DNA from: Pectinatus cerevisiiphilus | GTDB lineage: Bacteria; Bacillota; Negativicutes; Selenomonadales; Selenomonadaceae | Direction of reading: 5' to 3' | NCBI RefSeq assembly: GCF_004341685.1 | Contig: NZ_SMAA01000004.1 | Span: forward strand, 43,348-107,347 | DNA: 64,000 bases | Shown here: piece after piece, positions 46,210 to 55,590 of the stretch | Numbering within the stretch: the first letter of the stretch is position 1 | Layout: each line of letters begins with the position of its first letter | Made by a program: the position numbers and the translations under genes | Notes under the pieces: model-generated | Databases searched by the model: none | Told to the model about the DNA's origin: nothing | What the model saw: the letters and a program-made list of their open reading frames with translations, nothing else

Positions 46210-47034
46210 TCAAAAATGCTTTTTGGTAATCTCATGTATTGCCAGTGCATCTTCTAAAATACCAGCCAGATCATCAAGCCGTACCATATTAGGTCCGTCA
46301 GAAAGTGCTTCTTTCGGATTATCATGCACTTCCATAAACAAGCCGTCTACCCCTGCTCCTACGGCAGCACGTGTTAAATATTCTACATATTCACTATTTC
46401 CAGCCGAACATGTTCCACCAGCACCAGGCAGCTGCACGCTATGTGTAGCATCGAAAATCACTGGATAACCAAATGATCTCATTATAGGGAAAGCACGCAT
46501 ATCTACTACGAGATTATTATACCCGAAAGAAACGCCTCTTTCTGTAAGCATAATCCGTTCATTGCCAGCGCTTTTTATTTTGTCTATTACGTTTTTCATA
46601 TCTCCAGGTGCCATAAACTGCCCCTTTTTTACATTGACAGTTTTTCCTGTTTTAGCTGCTGCATAAAGCAAGTCTGTTTGCCGGCAAAGGAACGCCGGTA
46701 TCTGGATTACATCCAATACTTTCGCTGCTGGTCCCACCTGTTCTTCTGTATGTACATCACTGATAACAGGAACATTTAATTCTTCCTTTATTTTCTTCAA
46801 AATAGCTAATCCTTCTTTTAAACCGGGGCCACGAAATCCTTTATATGATGAACGATTTGCCTTATCAAAGGATGCTTTGAAAACATAAGGAATACCAAGC
46901 CTATCCGCTATTTCTTTTGTTCTTTTCCCAATATACAGGCTGCGCTCGTAACCTTCTAACACACATGGGCCTGCCAATAAAAGCAGCGGATTTCCCGGTC
47001 CTACTTCAAAATCTGCTATTTTAACATTATTCAT
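46210..47034 (-). CDS. kdsA: 3-deoxy-D-manno-octulosonate 8-phosphate synthase
   Basis: A 274-residue TIM barrel condensing phosphoenolpyruvate with arabinose-5-phosphate. The family core is complete (FKASFDKANRSS, PAFLCRQTDLL, NVKKGQFMAP, VIFDATHSVQLPG). The loop LAGPCVLE carries Cys24, the ligand of the metal-dependent class II enzymes, where class I enzymes such as E. coli have Asn. A metal (Fe/Mn/Zn) requirement is therefore predicted. It follows kdsB by 2 nt. Confidence 0.96.
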   Translation of the reverse strand: MNNVKIADFEVGPGNPLLLLAGPCVLEGYERSLYIGKRTKEIADRLGIPYVFKASFDKANRSSYKGFRGPGLKEGLAILKKIKEELNVPVISDVHTEEQVGPAAKVLDVIQIPAFLCRQTDLLYAAAKTGKTVNVKKGQFMAPGDMKNVIDKIKSAGNERIMLTERGVSFGYNNLVVDMRAFPIMRSFGYPVIFDATHSVQLPGAGGTCSAGNSEYVEYLTRAAVGAGVDGLFMEVHDNPKEALSDGPNMVRLDDLAGILEDALAIHEITKKHF

Positions 47035-47036
47035 AA

Positions 47037-47774
47037 TTATTTTCTTCCCTCTTTTGTTCTGTAATATTCGTTTACCTTGATAAGATCTTCCGGTGTGTCT
47101 ACACCAATAAACCGTTTATCTGAAGTTATTACTTTTATTTTATAGCCATTTTCAATAGCTCTAAGCTGCTCAAGTGATTCCGTTTTTTCCAACGGAGTAG
47201 GAGCCATCTGTGCATATTTAAGCAAAAACGCTCTTTTATAGGCATATATGCCTATGTGTTTATATACTGGTACTGCAGTATCGTTCCGTGGATATGGTAT
47301 TAATGCCCTGGAAAAGTAAATTGCATAACCCTTCTGGTCTGTTACCACTTTAACGTTTCCCGGTTCATTCTTCTCTTCTTCAAGCATAGGCGTCATTACC
47401 GTAGCCATATCAAGATTTTCATTTGTAATAAACAAATTACCCAATCGGTCTATCAGTTCAGGGTCAATGAGCGGTTCATCCCCCTGTATGTTTATAATAA
47501 CATCCGCATCCGGATAATGTGCCGCCGCTTCCGCCAGCCTGTCTGTGCCCGTCAAATGGTCCTGACGAGTCATAACAGCTTTTCCACCTGCTGCTTCCAC
47601 CGCTTTAAAAATACGCACATCATCTACTGCTACAATGAAATCAGTTGGAACACTGGCTTTTATCGCCTGCTCATAGACACGCACTATAAGTGGTTTTCCT
47701 GCAACGTCGGCGAGTGGTTTTCCCGGCAGGCGTGTCGATGAAAAGCGTGCTGGTATTATACAAATTATTTTCAT
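47037..47774 (-). CDS. kdsB: CMP-Kdo synthetase (3-deoxy-manno-octulosonate cytidylyltransferase)
   Basis: A 245-residue enzyme activating Kdo with CTP. N-terminal nucleotide-binding PARFSSTRLPGKPL, central NIQGDEPLIDPELID and C-terminal EQLRAIENGYKIKV and GVDTPEDL are characteristic. The ATG at 47774 is chosen (usual N terminus, GGAGG about 11 nt upstream); the longer GTG frame begins on that ribosome site. It is placed between the transferase fusion and kdsA. Confidence 0.95.
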   Translation of the reverse strand: MKIICIIPARFSSTRLPGKPLADVAGKPLIVRVYEQAIKASVPTDFIVAVDDVRIFKAVEAAGGKAVMTRQDHLTGTDRLAEAAAHYPDADVIINIQGDEPLIDPELIDRLGNLFITNENLDMATVMTPMLEEEKNEPGNVKVVTDQKGYAIYFSRALIPYPRNDTAVPVYKHIGIYAYKRAFLLKYAQMAPTPLEKTESLEQLRAIENGYKIKVITSDKRFIGVDTPEDLIKVNEYYRTKEGRK

Positions 47775-47829
47775 CTGTCCATTAACCTCCACGAATAAAT
47801 CTATTTATACTGGGTAAAACACATACTTT

Positions 47830-50313
47830 TCATTTATTTTTCAAAGGTGGCAAATGTTCTCTGAGATATCGGTCAAACTCCTCTGCACCCTTTTTAAATT
47901 TTATTTCAATACTGATTATATAAATTGGGATTCTATCCTTCTGTTCAATAATCTGCCGCGGGAACTTAACCGCGTCCTTATCAGTTATGATGATAGCTTC
48001 TGCACCACGCGAGGCAGCCTGCCGCATCACAGCCGTTATCTCTGCCGCCGTATAATCATGATGGTCAGGGAAACGGATGCTCTCTACAATAATCGTGCCT
48101 ATACTCTGCAAGGTCTGCTCAAGTGAAGCCGGATTACCGATAGCCGATACGGCTATTATCTTACAACCTGCCATTTCCGTTATTTTCTTGCCTGTACTGC
48201 CAATATTATCTGACCAATCACCAATTTCTACAAAACCTTTAGGGTTATGTATACTTTCAACTACCATAGCATGATTATTATTTTGAGCTAAGGTTTTTCT
48301 TATATATTCACAGGAATGTGGTGCCGCTTGGTCCACCTTTGTCAAGAGACAGACATCTGCACGGTTTAGATGCGTCAAGGATTCCCGTAAGGTTCCCCGC
48401 GGTAAAACATACCCGTTACCAAAAATATTTATTGAATCAACCAATAATATATCCAAATTTCTCTTTAACTGCCAATGTTGGTATCCATCATCCAAAATAG
48501 CTATTTCTATGCCAAAATGTTCAATGGCGTACCGTCCTGTAATAGCTCTGTCCGCACCAATAAGTACAGGTACATCTGGTAAATTCTTAGCGAGCAGGAA
48601 AGCTTCATCCCCCGCTTGCGCCGCTGTCATCAGCAACTTCTTCCCATCAGATACCACACCTACATCGCCATGCCATTTAGCTCTATAACCACGATTTAAA
48701 ATAGCGACCTTATAGCCTAATGCCCTTATCTCTTTTGCCAAGCGCTGTGAAGTTGGTGTCTTTCCTGTTCCCCCGACAGTAATATTACCAATACTGATCA
48801 CATAACAATCAATTTTTTTCTGTTTCAAAATATTACATTGATAAAGCCATAATTTTAAGTTTACCAGTTGTTCATAGATAAAAGAAAAGAACCGCAGGAC
48901 AGCAATTAAAATACGTCCGGAAAAAGTTTTTTTCCTCTTACCATGCACTAATTCAAATAAATACGTCTGAAAATTTTCAATTGCTTCTGTTGAAGGAACT
49001 GCCAAGGTCTTATGGTTTTTCCCCAGTTCGTCCAACACATCCCGTAAAATAATTGCCGAACGACGCGATGCTCCCTGATTTTCATGAATTATCGCCAGAC
49101 TTGTCGTTTCCATTCTATGACGAATTTCCGGATGGCGGAACAGCTCAAGCATTTCACTTGTCAGCATTTTACCATCTTCTGCTGTTATACAAGCATTACG
49201 GTTTTTAAAAAGCATGTACGTATCCTTGAAATTAAACATGTGCTTGCCGACAATTATTGCTTTACCATGGGCTGCCGGCTCAAGTATATTATGTCCGCCA
49301 TGTGGTACAAGGCTACCACCGACAAAGATGACATCCCCGACACTATAGATCTTGCCTAACTCGCCTATTGTATCAAGAATAACAATATCATGTCCATATG
49401 CTGCTTTTTCTTTCAATTCAGTACGAAATGCTGTTTTAAAACCACTTTGTTCACAAATCGATTTTATATCATCTTTGCGTATAATTTTACGCGGTGCAAT
49501 AATTAACTTTATTTTAGGAAACTCCGCCCTCAGTTTAGCGAATGCGTTCAATACATAAGCTTCTTCGCCTCTATGTGTGCTACCCGCAATCACTATTCCC
49601 TCTGCATCCGCCAAACACATTTCCTCAATAATCTCTTTTTTCTCCTCAGTTGATACATTGGTATAAGTTTGGTCGAATTTTGTGTTACCTGTCACTGCGA
49701 CCAATTTAGGATCAGCACCAAGCTGTATTATATAGGATGCATCTATTTCTGACTGCATCGCAAATTTATTTACTGTCCCAATCATATCGCTGAGCAAACT
49801 GAACATATACTGATATCTCTTGACACTTTTATCGCTAATCCTGCCATTTACCATCATTACTGCCACATTATAACGCCGTGCTGCTTTGAGAAGATTTGGC
49901 CAAAGTTCCGTCTCCACTGGTAAGAAAATACGTGGTCGTATTTTCTTGACAGTATTTGCCGCTAAAAAGGGCAGATCAAGAGGGAAATATATTATACTAT
50001 CAGCATCATCTATTATGCGGTTAGCCATAGTGTAACCTGAACAGGTAACTACCGATATCAGAATAGGCGTATCTGGAAATTCCTTGCGGAATTCTCTTAT
50101 TAACGGACTTGTAGCAACAATTTCACCAACAGACGCCGCATGTACCCAAATACAGTCCTTCCCTGCTACCTTGTCAAGCGCATGTTTCGGCAAAAAGCCA
50201 AAACTTTGCTTCATGCGCTCGCCAAATCCTTTTTCCCTTATCAACCGGACAAGAAAATACGGCATCAGTATAATTATGAGCACTACAACTACAATGTCAT
50301 ATAGTATCTGCAT
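47830..50313 (-). CDS. waaA-lpxK: Kdo transferase-tetraacyldisaccharide 4'-kinase fusion (WaaA-LpxK)
   Basis: An 827-residue bifunctional protein. Residues 1 to about 430 are a GT30 Kdo transferase: N-terminal membrane anchor, WVHAASVGEIVATSPLI, ETELWPNL, GSTHRGEE, and VGGSLVPHGGHNILEPA. After a linker (about 430-480), residues about 500-820 form the LpxK kinase: ISIGNITVGGTGKTPTSQRL (P-loop), LNRGYRAKWHGD, AILDDGYQHWQLKRNLDILLVD, VLPRGTLRE, and FPDHHDYTAAEI. The two enzymes catalyse consecutive steps, 4'-phosphorylation then Kdo addition, so fusion could channel substrate at the inner membrane. Note that the order in the polypeptide is reversed relative to the pathway. The ATG at 50313 has AGGTG upstream and is 3 nt after msbA. 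Confidence 0.94.
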   Translation of the reverse strand: MQILYDIVVVVLIIILMPYFLVRLIREKGFGERMKQSFGFLPKHALDKVAGKDCIWVHAASVGEIVATSPLIREFRKEFPDTPILISVVTCSGYTMANRIIDDADSIIYFPLDLPFLAANTVKKIRPRIFLPVETELWPNLLKAARRYNVAVMMVNGRISDKSVKRYQYMFSLLSDMIGTVNKFAMQSEIDASYIIQLGADPKLVAVTGNTKFDQTYTNVSTEEKKEIIEEMCLADAEGIVIAGSTHRGEEAYVLNAFAKLRAEFPKIKLIIAPRKIIRKDDIKSICEQSGFKTAFRTELKEKAAYGHDIVILDTIGELGKIYSVGDVIFVGGSLVPHGGHNILEPAAHGKAIIVGKHMFNFKDTYMLFKNRNACITAEDGKMLTSEMLELFRHPEIRHRMETTSLAIIHENQGASRRSAIILRDVLDELGKNHKTLAVPSTEAIENFQTYLFELVHGKRKKTFSGRILIAVLRFFSFIYEQLVNLKLWLYQCNILKQKKIDCYVISIGNITVGGTGKTPTSQRLAKEIRALGYKVAILNRGYRAKWHGDVGVVSDGKKLLMTAAQAGDEAFLLAKNLPDVPVLIGADRAITGRYAIEHFGIEIAILDDGYQHWQLKRNLDILLVDSINIFGNGYVLPRGTLRESLTHLNRADVCLLTKVDQAAPHSCEYIRKTLAQNNNHAMVVESIHNPKGFVEIGDWSDNIGSTGKKITEMAGCKIIAVSAIGNPASLEQTLQSIGTIIVESIRFPDHHDYTAAEITAVMRQAASRGAEAIIITDKDAVKFPRQIIEQKDRIPIYIISIEIKFKKGAEEFDRYLREHLPPLKNK

Positions 50314-50316
50314 CAA

Positions 50317-52059
50317 TCACACCTGCCTAGATTTTTTATCATTAAACTGTATATTGTACAGATGGCTGTATAAGCCATTTTTTCCCAACAATTCGCGGTG
50401 CGTACCCGATTCGACCATTTTCCCATTTTCCATGACGATTATATTATCAGCCTGCAGAATAGTAGACAATCGATGGGCTATAACGAATGAAGTCCGCCCT
50501 ACCATCAACTTATCCAAAGCCTCTTGGACAAGTTCTTCACTTTCCGTATCGAGGGCAGATGTTGCTTCATCAAGGATCAATATACGTGGATTCTTTAATA
50601 TGGCACGGGCGATCGCAATACGCTGCCGTTGCCCGCCGGACAAAGTTACGCCCCGTTCACCTATTTGCGTTTCGTAGCCATTGCGCAATTCTAAAATAAA
50701 ATTATGCGCATTAGCAGCCTTTGCCGCAGTTATAACTTCTTCATCAGTGGCATCGAGCCGGCCATAACGTATATTGTGCATTATTGTATCACTGAAAAGC
50801 ATCGTTTCTTGTGGGACTATCCCAATTTGTTCACGCAATGAGCTGATTTTCACATCACGTACGTCCATGTCATCAATGCATACAGCGCCTTCTGTAACAT
50901 CATAAAAGCGCGGGATTAGATTAACAATTGTGGTTTTACCCGCTCCACTTGGACCTACAATAGCAATCACTTGTCCTGGCGCTGCCTTTAGCGACAAATC
51001 AGTGATCACAGCGCGCCCTGGATTGTAAGAAAAACCTACATGCTTAAACTCTACCTTCCCCGTAATCTCAGGAAGTACTATTGCATTTTCCTTGTCCTTT
51101 ATTTTCTCTTTTGTATCCAACACACTAAATACACGGTCAGCTGCTGCCATAGCCGCCTGTATACTACCAAAGACACGGCTGATACGCTTTACAGGATTTG
51201 ATAAGTTGACGGCATATGTTAAAAAAGCCACCAAAGATCCGGCAGTCAAACTGCCATGTACTACCTGATAACCGCCGAACCAGAGGATCAAGGTGACGAT
51301 GACGGCTGCTAAAAATTCCACCGTAGGAGTGAGCAGCGACATCAATTGTACACCCTTCATATTAGCTTTGAAGTTTAGGTAATTTTGCTTTTGGAAACGC
51401 TCTATCTCATAATCTTCACGCACAAAAGATTTTATGACACGCACTGCTGAAATCGTTTCTTGCAGAAGTGAAGTTATATCGGCTGTCCTTTCCTGCACTA
51501 TTGCTCCATTATCCTTAAGCTTGCGGCCGAAAATCTTCATGGCTTTGCCGATGAGCGGGACTACTATTATCGTTACCAACGCAAGCTTCCAATCAAGATA
51601 AAACATCATGCAGACAGAACCAATAAAAATCGATAGCTCCGTAACCATATCAATCAAGCTGTTAACTAATGCTGCTTGCAAAGCAGCCACATCATTAGTT
51701 ATATAACTCATTATCGTGCCAGTTTGCTGTTTTTCATAATAAGCAAGTTGAAATTCCTGAAACTTTTTATAAAGAACTTCCCTTATATCAATAATGACTC
51801 TTTCCGCAACATAGGACACAAGATATGTCTGCCCATAGTAAAATATCCCCCGGAAAAAGAAGACTACAATAATTCCTATTCCCAGCAGGTTAAGCGTCAT
51901 CATATCTTTTTGCGCCAGCACCTTATCAATCAAATCCTTTATGATCCATGGGACATAAAGATTCGCCGCCGCTGCCATAATAATACAGACAACTGCCATC
52001 CCTAATCGCGGGACATAAGGTTTTATAAATAGTAAAAGCCGCTTATAATTATTATTCAT
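50317..52059 (-). CDS. msbA: Lipid A export ABC transporter MsbA-type
   Basis: A 580-residue half-transporter. Six membrane helices (about 1-310) are followed by an ATPase domain with Walker A VGPSGAGKTTIVNL, Q-loop VPQETMLF, signature LSGGQRQRIAIARA, Walker B ILILDEATSALD and the H-loop in IAHRLSTI. It works as a homodimer flipping lipid A-core. The position between lpxB and waaA-lpxK supports MsbA over a general drug exporter. LPS-specific residues cannot be verified from motifs alone. Confidence 0.92.
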   Translation of the reverse strand: MNNNYKRLLLFIKPYVPRLGMAVVCIIMAAAANLYVPWIIKDLIDKVLAQKDMMTLNLLGIGIIVVFFFRGIFYYGQTYLVSYVAERVIIDIREVLYKKFQEFQLAYYEKQQTGTIMSYITNDVAALQAALVNSLIDMVTELSIFIGSVCMMFYLDWKLALVTIIVVPLIGKAMKIFGRKLKDNGAIVQERTADITSLLQETISAVRVIKSFVREDYEIERFQKQNYLNFKANMKGVQLMSLLTPTVEFLAAVIVTLILWFGGYQVVHGSLTAGSLVAFLTYAVNLSNPVKRISRVFGSIQAAMAAADRVFSVLDTKEKIKDKENAIVLPEITGKVEFKHVGFSYNPGRAVITDLSLKAAPGQVIAIVGPSGAGKTTIVNLIPRFYDVTEGAVCIDDMDVRDVKISSLREQIGIVPQETMLFSDTIMHNIRYGRLDATDEEVITAAKAANAHNFILELRNGYETQIGERGVTLSGGQRQRIAIARAILKNPRILILDEATSALDTESEELVQEALDKLMVGRTSFVIAHRLSTILQADNIIVMENGKMVESGTHRELLGKNGLYSHLYNIQFNDKKSRQV

Positions 52060-52105
52060 TCGTTATTCTTTATTCCTATTCATTGGATTTTGTGCTAACT
52101 ATCCT

Positions 52106-53248
52106 TTATGCCTGAGTAAACCGCCCATCCGCTGTTTTTATTATCAGTTCTGCCGTGCGGGCTGACACTCCTGGTTTACCAAGCTTATATCTTATACTCT
52201 CCAGCATTTCGTTGTTTTTTGCCCGGCCATTTTGTATAAGGGAATCTGCTGCCGCCACGATATTTTCTGGCGTGACTTTATTCTGCAACAATTCCGGGAT
52301 TATTCCTTTTCCTGCCAAAATATTCGGCAGGCTGAAAAACTGCACACTAACAAACATTTTGGCAATATAGTATGTCACTCTTGACATACGGTATAAGACA
52401 ACAGAAGGAAGTCCCATCAATGCAGCTTCTAAAACCACTGTTCCAGACGTGGCAAAAGCAATATCACAAATTTTCATCAAATCATAAAGTTTATCCTTAT
52501 GAAAATTTATCTTTAAACCATACTTCAATGTCATCTTATGTAATTCTTGCACTTCGATATTTTGCGCTGCGACCATATGAAAGACGGCATTGCCATTTTT
52601 TGTGGCAAACAGTTGTGCAGCCTTAAGCATTACAGGCAATATACTCTTTATTTCCTGACGGCGGCTTCCCGGTAAAAGCAAAATGTTTTTTTTCGTGCCA
52701 TCTATAGAAAAATATTTATATGCATTTTCCTTCTGCATGGAAGCTCTTACCGTTTCAACCAGCGGATTACCAACGAACTCAATATTTGCTCCAGCTTTTT
52801 CATACACTGCCATTTCAAAGGGAAAAATTGCCGCAATCATATCAGCCATTTTGGCCACTTTCTTAGCCCGTCCTTTGCGCCATGCCCACGCTGAGGGAGG
52901 TATATAAGAAAATACTGGGATTTTCAACTTATTGGCGATTGAAGCCAAGCGCCAATTAAAATCTGGATAATCAATAAGTACCAGCACATCCGGTTTTTCC
53001 CGTTCCATCAAAGCGCCTAACTTATTGCGAAGCTTAACCAGCCTACGCAAATTCAGCAAAACTTCATAAAATCCCATGACGCTGTACTGTGCCATATCCG
53101 CAGCCAATTCAACCCCAGCCTGCTGCATCATTGTCCCGCCAAAGCCAAACATCCTTATATCAGGTTCTATTTTTTTTAAAGCAAGTGCCAGATTAGCCCC
53201 ATGCATATCGCCGGATACTTCACCAGCGGAAAACATTATTTTATGCAT
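52106..53248 (-). CDS. lpxB: Lipid-A-disaccharide synthase
   Basis: A 380-residue GT19 glycosyltransferase joining UDP-2,3-diacylglucosamine and lipid X. It has the N-terminal IMFSAGEVSGDMHGANLA, then LIDYPDFNWRLA, IPPSAWAWRKGRAKK and FPFEMAVYEKAG, followed by LLPGSRRQEI and the C-terminal ATSGTVVLEAAL. The start is the ATG at 53248 (GGAG 6 nt upstream), giving the standard length; the longer frame adds 27 unrelated residues. Confidence 0.96.
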   Translation of the reverse strand: MHKIMFSAGEVSGDMHGANLALALKKIEPDIRMFGFGGTMMQQAGVELAADMAQYSVMGFYEVLLNLRRLVKLRNKLGALMEREKPDVLVLIDYPDFNWRLASIANKLKIPVFSYIPPSAWAWRKGRAKKVAKMADMIAAIFPFEMAVYEKAGANIEFVGNPLVETVRASMQKENAYKYFSIDGTKKNILLLPGSRRQEIKSILPVMLKAAQLFATKNGNAVFHMVAAQNIEVQELHKMTLKYGLKINFHKDKLYDLMKICDIAFATSGTVVLEAALMGLPSVVLYRMSRVTYYIAKMFVSVQFFSLPNILAGKGIIPELLQNKVTPENIVAAADSLIQNGRAKNNEMLESIRYKLGKPGVSARTAELIIKTADGRFTQA

Positions 53249-53341
53249 CCATATCTCCAACCAAACAGACTCATTAAAAAACGCAGCAAGCAGAAAAAGA
53301 CGCGAGGATAATCCATTTTGAAAATCCACCGCGTCTATTTA

Positions 53342-54148
53342 TCATAAGGCCACTACTGCTATCCCATTATTATTTGCCAATGACAAAACTTTTTCTTTAT
53401 CCACTATAATAGTTTTGCCAGCCTCGACAGCCAATACCCCAGCGTGGACAGTGAGCATAGATTCGATCGTTTTTATTCCTACTGCCGGTACATCAAAGCG
53501 ATTATCCTGCTGTGGTTTAGCAACCTTTACCACTACTGCTCCGCTTTGGGCAAGTGCCCCACCGCGCAAAATACAGGCATCAGTACCTTCTATAGCTTCC
53601 AATGCCATAACAGCCTGTTGCTTAACTACTACAGTCTGTCCGACATCAAGTTCCCCCAATTTTTTTGCCATAGAAAAACCGAACCGAATATCAGCAATTT
53701 CAGTTTCCGTCGGTTTTCTCTTAGACAATACTCCTGCATCCGGCATCAATATTTTTAATAATGCCGTCTGCTCCACTGTTTCTATTCCCTCTGCGGCAAG
53801 TTCCTTCACAAACGCCAGCATCAGGGTATCATCGCTGCGGTCTTTTAGTGACGACAGCACTTTTATCATTCTGCTGTCCATTTGTTCATGCTGCCCATTA
53901 AATAATAATTCTTTCGTCACTTTTCCGAGCATTGTTACCTTATTTATATGATTATCTTTAAAAAATTTTATAATTTCATTTAACTTTGCTACATTTATTC
54001 TTACAAAGCATTCCGCTGTAGTTGCCAATTCTTCATCGACAGATGCTAATAACCCTACAGCAAAAACTTTTAATCCTATGCTCCTGGCTGCTGCCGCGAA
54101 TTCTACGGGCAATCTGCCCGCCCCGGCTAATAACCCTACAGCTTCCAT
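53342..54148 (-). CDS. lpxI: UDP-2,3-diacylglucosamine pyrophosphatase LpxI
   Basis: A 268-residue protein of the LpxI (DUF1009) family, the alternative to LpxH. It produces lipid X from UDP-2,3-diacylglucosamine. It shows N-terminal GLLAGAGRLPVEFA, INKVTMLGKVTKELLF, the acidic LKDRSDDTLM, TEIADIRFGFSMAKKLGELDVGQ in two pieces, the GTDACILRGG loop, and the C-terminal DVPAVGIKTIESM. The ATG follows AAAAGGGGA. It sits between lpxA and lpxB where the missing pyrophosphatase step belongs. Confidence 0.94.
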   Translation of the reverse strand: MEAVGLLAGAGRLPVEFAAAARSIGLKVFAVGLLASVDEELATTAECFVRINVAKLNEIIKFFKDNHINKVTMLGKVTKELLFNGQHEQMDSRMIKVLSSLKDRSDDTLMLAFVKELAAEGIETVEQTALLKILMPDAGVLSKRKPTETEIADIRFGFSMAKKLGELDVGQTVVVKQQAVMALEAIEGTDACILRGGALAQSGAVVVKVAKPQQDNRFDVPAVGIKTIESMLTVHAGVLAVEAGKTIIVDKEKVLSLANNNGIAVVAL

Positions 54149-54160
54149 ACAAATCCCCTT

Positions 54161-54976
54161 TTATTCCACATTTTCTTTACGCGTACGGCATATGCCACGT
54201 TCTGCATTGCGTAAAAAGCGCAGAAAATGTTCTATTTCTTCGCATGATTCAACATCCTGCTCTATCACTTCTATAGCTTGTGACAGACTAAGCCCTGAAC
54301 GGTATAATATTTTATATGCTTTCTTGATATTACGTCTGGCGTCAATGGATATGCCGGCTCTGGAAATTCCTACATTGTTCAAGCCGCTTACCTTAGCAGG
54401 ATGTCCATCAACGATGGTATAAGGAACAACATCCTGTACCAGCTTCGAGGCGCCCCCTATCATAGCATTACGACCAATGCGTACAAATTGGTGGACACCG
54501 GTTATTCCGCCGATTACCACCCGGTCTTCAACCACTACATGTCCAGCAATCATAGCGGAATTAGACATTATTACATGATTGCCAACGACACAATTATGGG
54601 CAACATGGGTATAGGCCATCAGCAAGCAGTCATCACCGATGCGAGTCTCAGTTTCCGCTCCGCAGCCGCGGTGAACAGTTGCGCATTCCCTGACAACAGT
54701 ACGGTCACCTATAAAGACATAAGATTTTTCGCCTTTAAACTTCAGATCCTGTGGTTCTGTTCCAATAACGGCTCCTGGATAAATAACACAATTCTCGCCA
54801 ATTCCGGTCCAACCTGTTACCATCGCATGTGGCATTATTTTCGTGCCATCTCCGATTTCAACATTTTCATCAATTACTGCATATGGCCCTATTTGAACAT
54901 TTTTACCGATTTTCGCATGGGGATGTATAACAGCGGTTGGATGTATATATGCAATTACTTTATTTTCTGCATTCAT
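54161..54976 (-). CDS. lpxA: UDP-N-acetylglucosamine acyltransferase
   Basis: A 271-residue left-handed beta-helix acyltransferase, first step of lipid A synthesis. It starts with IHPTAVIHPHAKIGKNVQIGP and shows the hexapeptide repeats, the catalytic-His region MAYTHVAHNCVVGN, and GVHQFVRIGRNAMIGG. The C-terminal helical part has RNIKKAYKILYRSGL. The start is the ATG at 54976 (AGGAG 7 nt upstream); the longer frame adds 20 residues lacking support. Confidence 0.96.
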   Translation of the reverse strand: MNAENKVIAYIHPTAVIHPHAKIGKNVQIGPYAVIDENVEIGDGTKIMPHAMVTGWTGIGENCVIYPGAVIGTEPQDLKFKGEKSYVFIGDRTVVRECATVHRGCGAETETRIGDDCLLMAYTHVAHNCVVGNHVIMSNSAMIAGHVVVEDRVVIGGITGVHQFVRIGRNAMIGGASKLVQDVVPYTIVDGHPAKVSGLNNVGISRAGISIDARRNIKKAYKILYRSGLSLSQAIEVIEQDVESCEEIEHFLRFLRNAERGICRTRKENVE

Positions 54977-55129
54977 AATCCTACTCCTCACTGACGCCAA
55001 AACCTGCCTGTCGTCTTTTATATGGATAAAATCCACATGAGGAAAAATATTCCACCCTTCATATTTCCTCGAAAATGATCATTTTCAGGAAATTTTCATC
55101 TATTTTTAGCTTTTCCCTGCTCAAGTTAA

Positions 55130-55573
55130 CTATTTATCAGCATCATTTACCGTTTTTAAAGCAAATGTAAAATCCCCCTGTGCTACAAGTTTATCATCAA
55201 CAAAGGCCTCTGTATGAAGTTTGCCAAAATCACCGCGTACTTTTATAAGCTCTGCCTTCATCACCAATTGGTCACCAGGAACCACCGGCACCTTAAATTT
55301 AACATTTTCCATGCCGCCAAAAAAAGCAAGCTTACCACGGTTTTTTTCAGGATACAGCATAGCAAAGCCGCCTACCTGTGCCATTGCTTCCAGGATCAAG
55401 ACGCCAGGCATAATCGGATGTCCAGGGAAATGGCCGCGGAACTGAGATTCTCCCATCGTTATATTCTTTATGCCAATAGCACTTTTAAAAGGAACGACTT
55501 CCAATATGCGATCAATAAGTAAAAAAGGCGGCCGATGCGGCAGTACCTTCTGAATTTCATTTATATCAATCAT
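55130..55573 (-). CDS. fabZ: 3-hydroxyacyl-ACP dehydratase FabZ
   Basis: A 147-residue hot-dog fold dehydratase for fatty acid elongation. IQKVLPHRPPFLLIDRI holds the catalytic His. FPGHPIMPGVLILEAMAQVGG holds the catalytic Glu. The ATG at 55573 sits 7 nt after GGAGG. Placement between lpxC and lpxA balances 3-hydroxyacyl-ACP use between phospholipid and lipid A. Confidence 0.97.
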   Translation of the reverse strand: MIDINEIQKVLPHRPPFLLIDRILEVVPFKSAIGIKNITMGESQFRGHFPGHPIMPGVLILEAMAQVGGFAMLYPEKNRGKLAFFGGMENVKFKVPVVPGDQLVMKAELIKVRGDFGKLHTEAFVDDKLVAQGDFTFALKTVNDADK

Positions 55574-55590
55574 TTTTTTTCCTCCACTTG

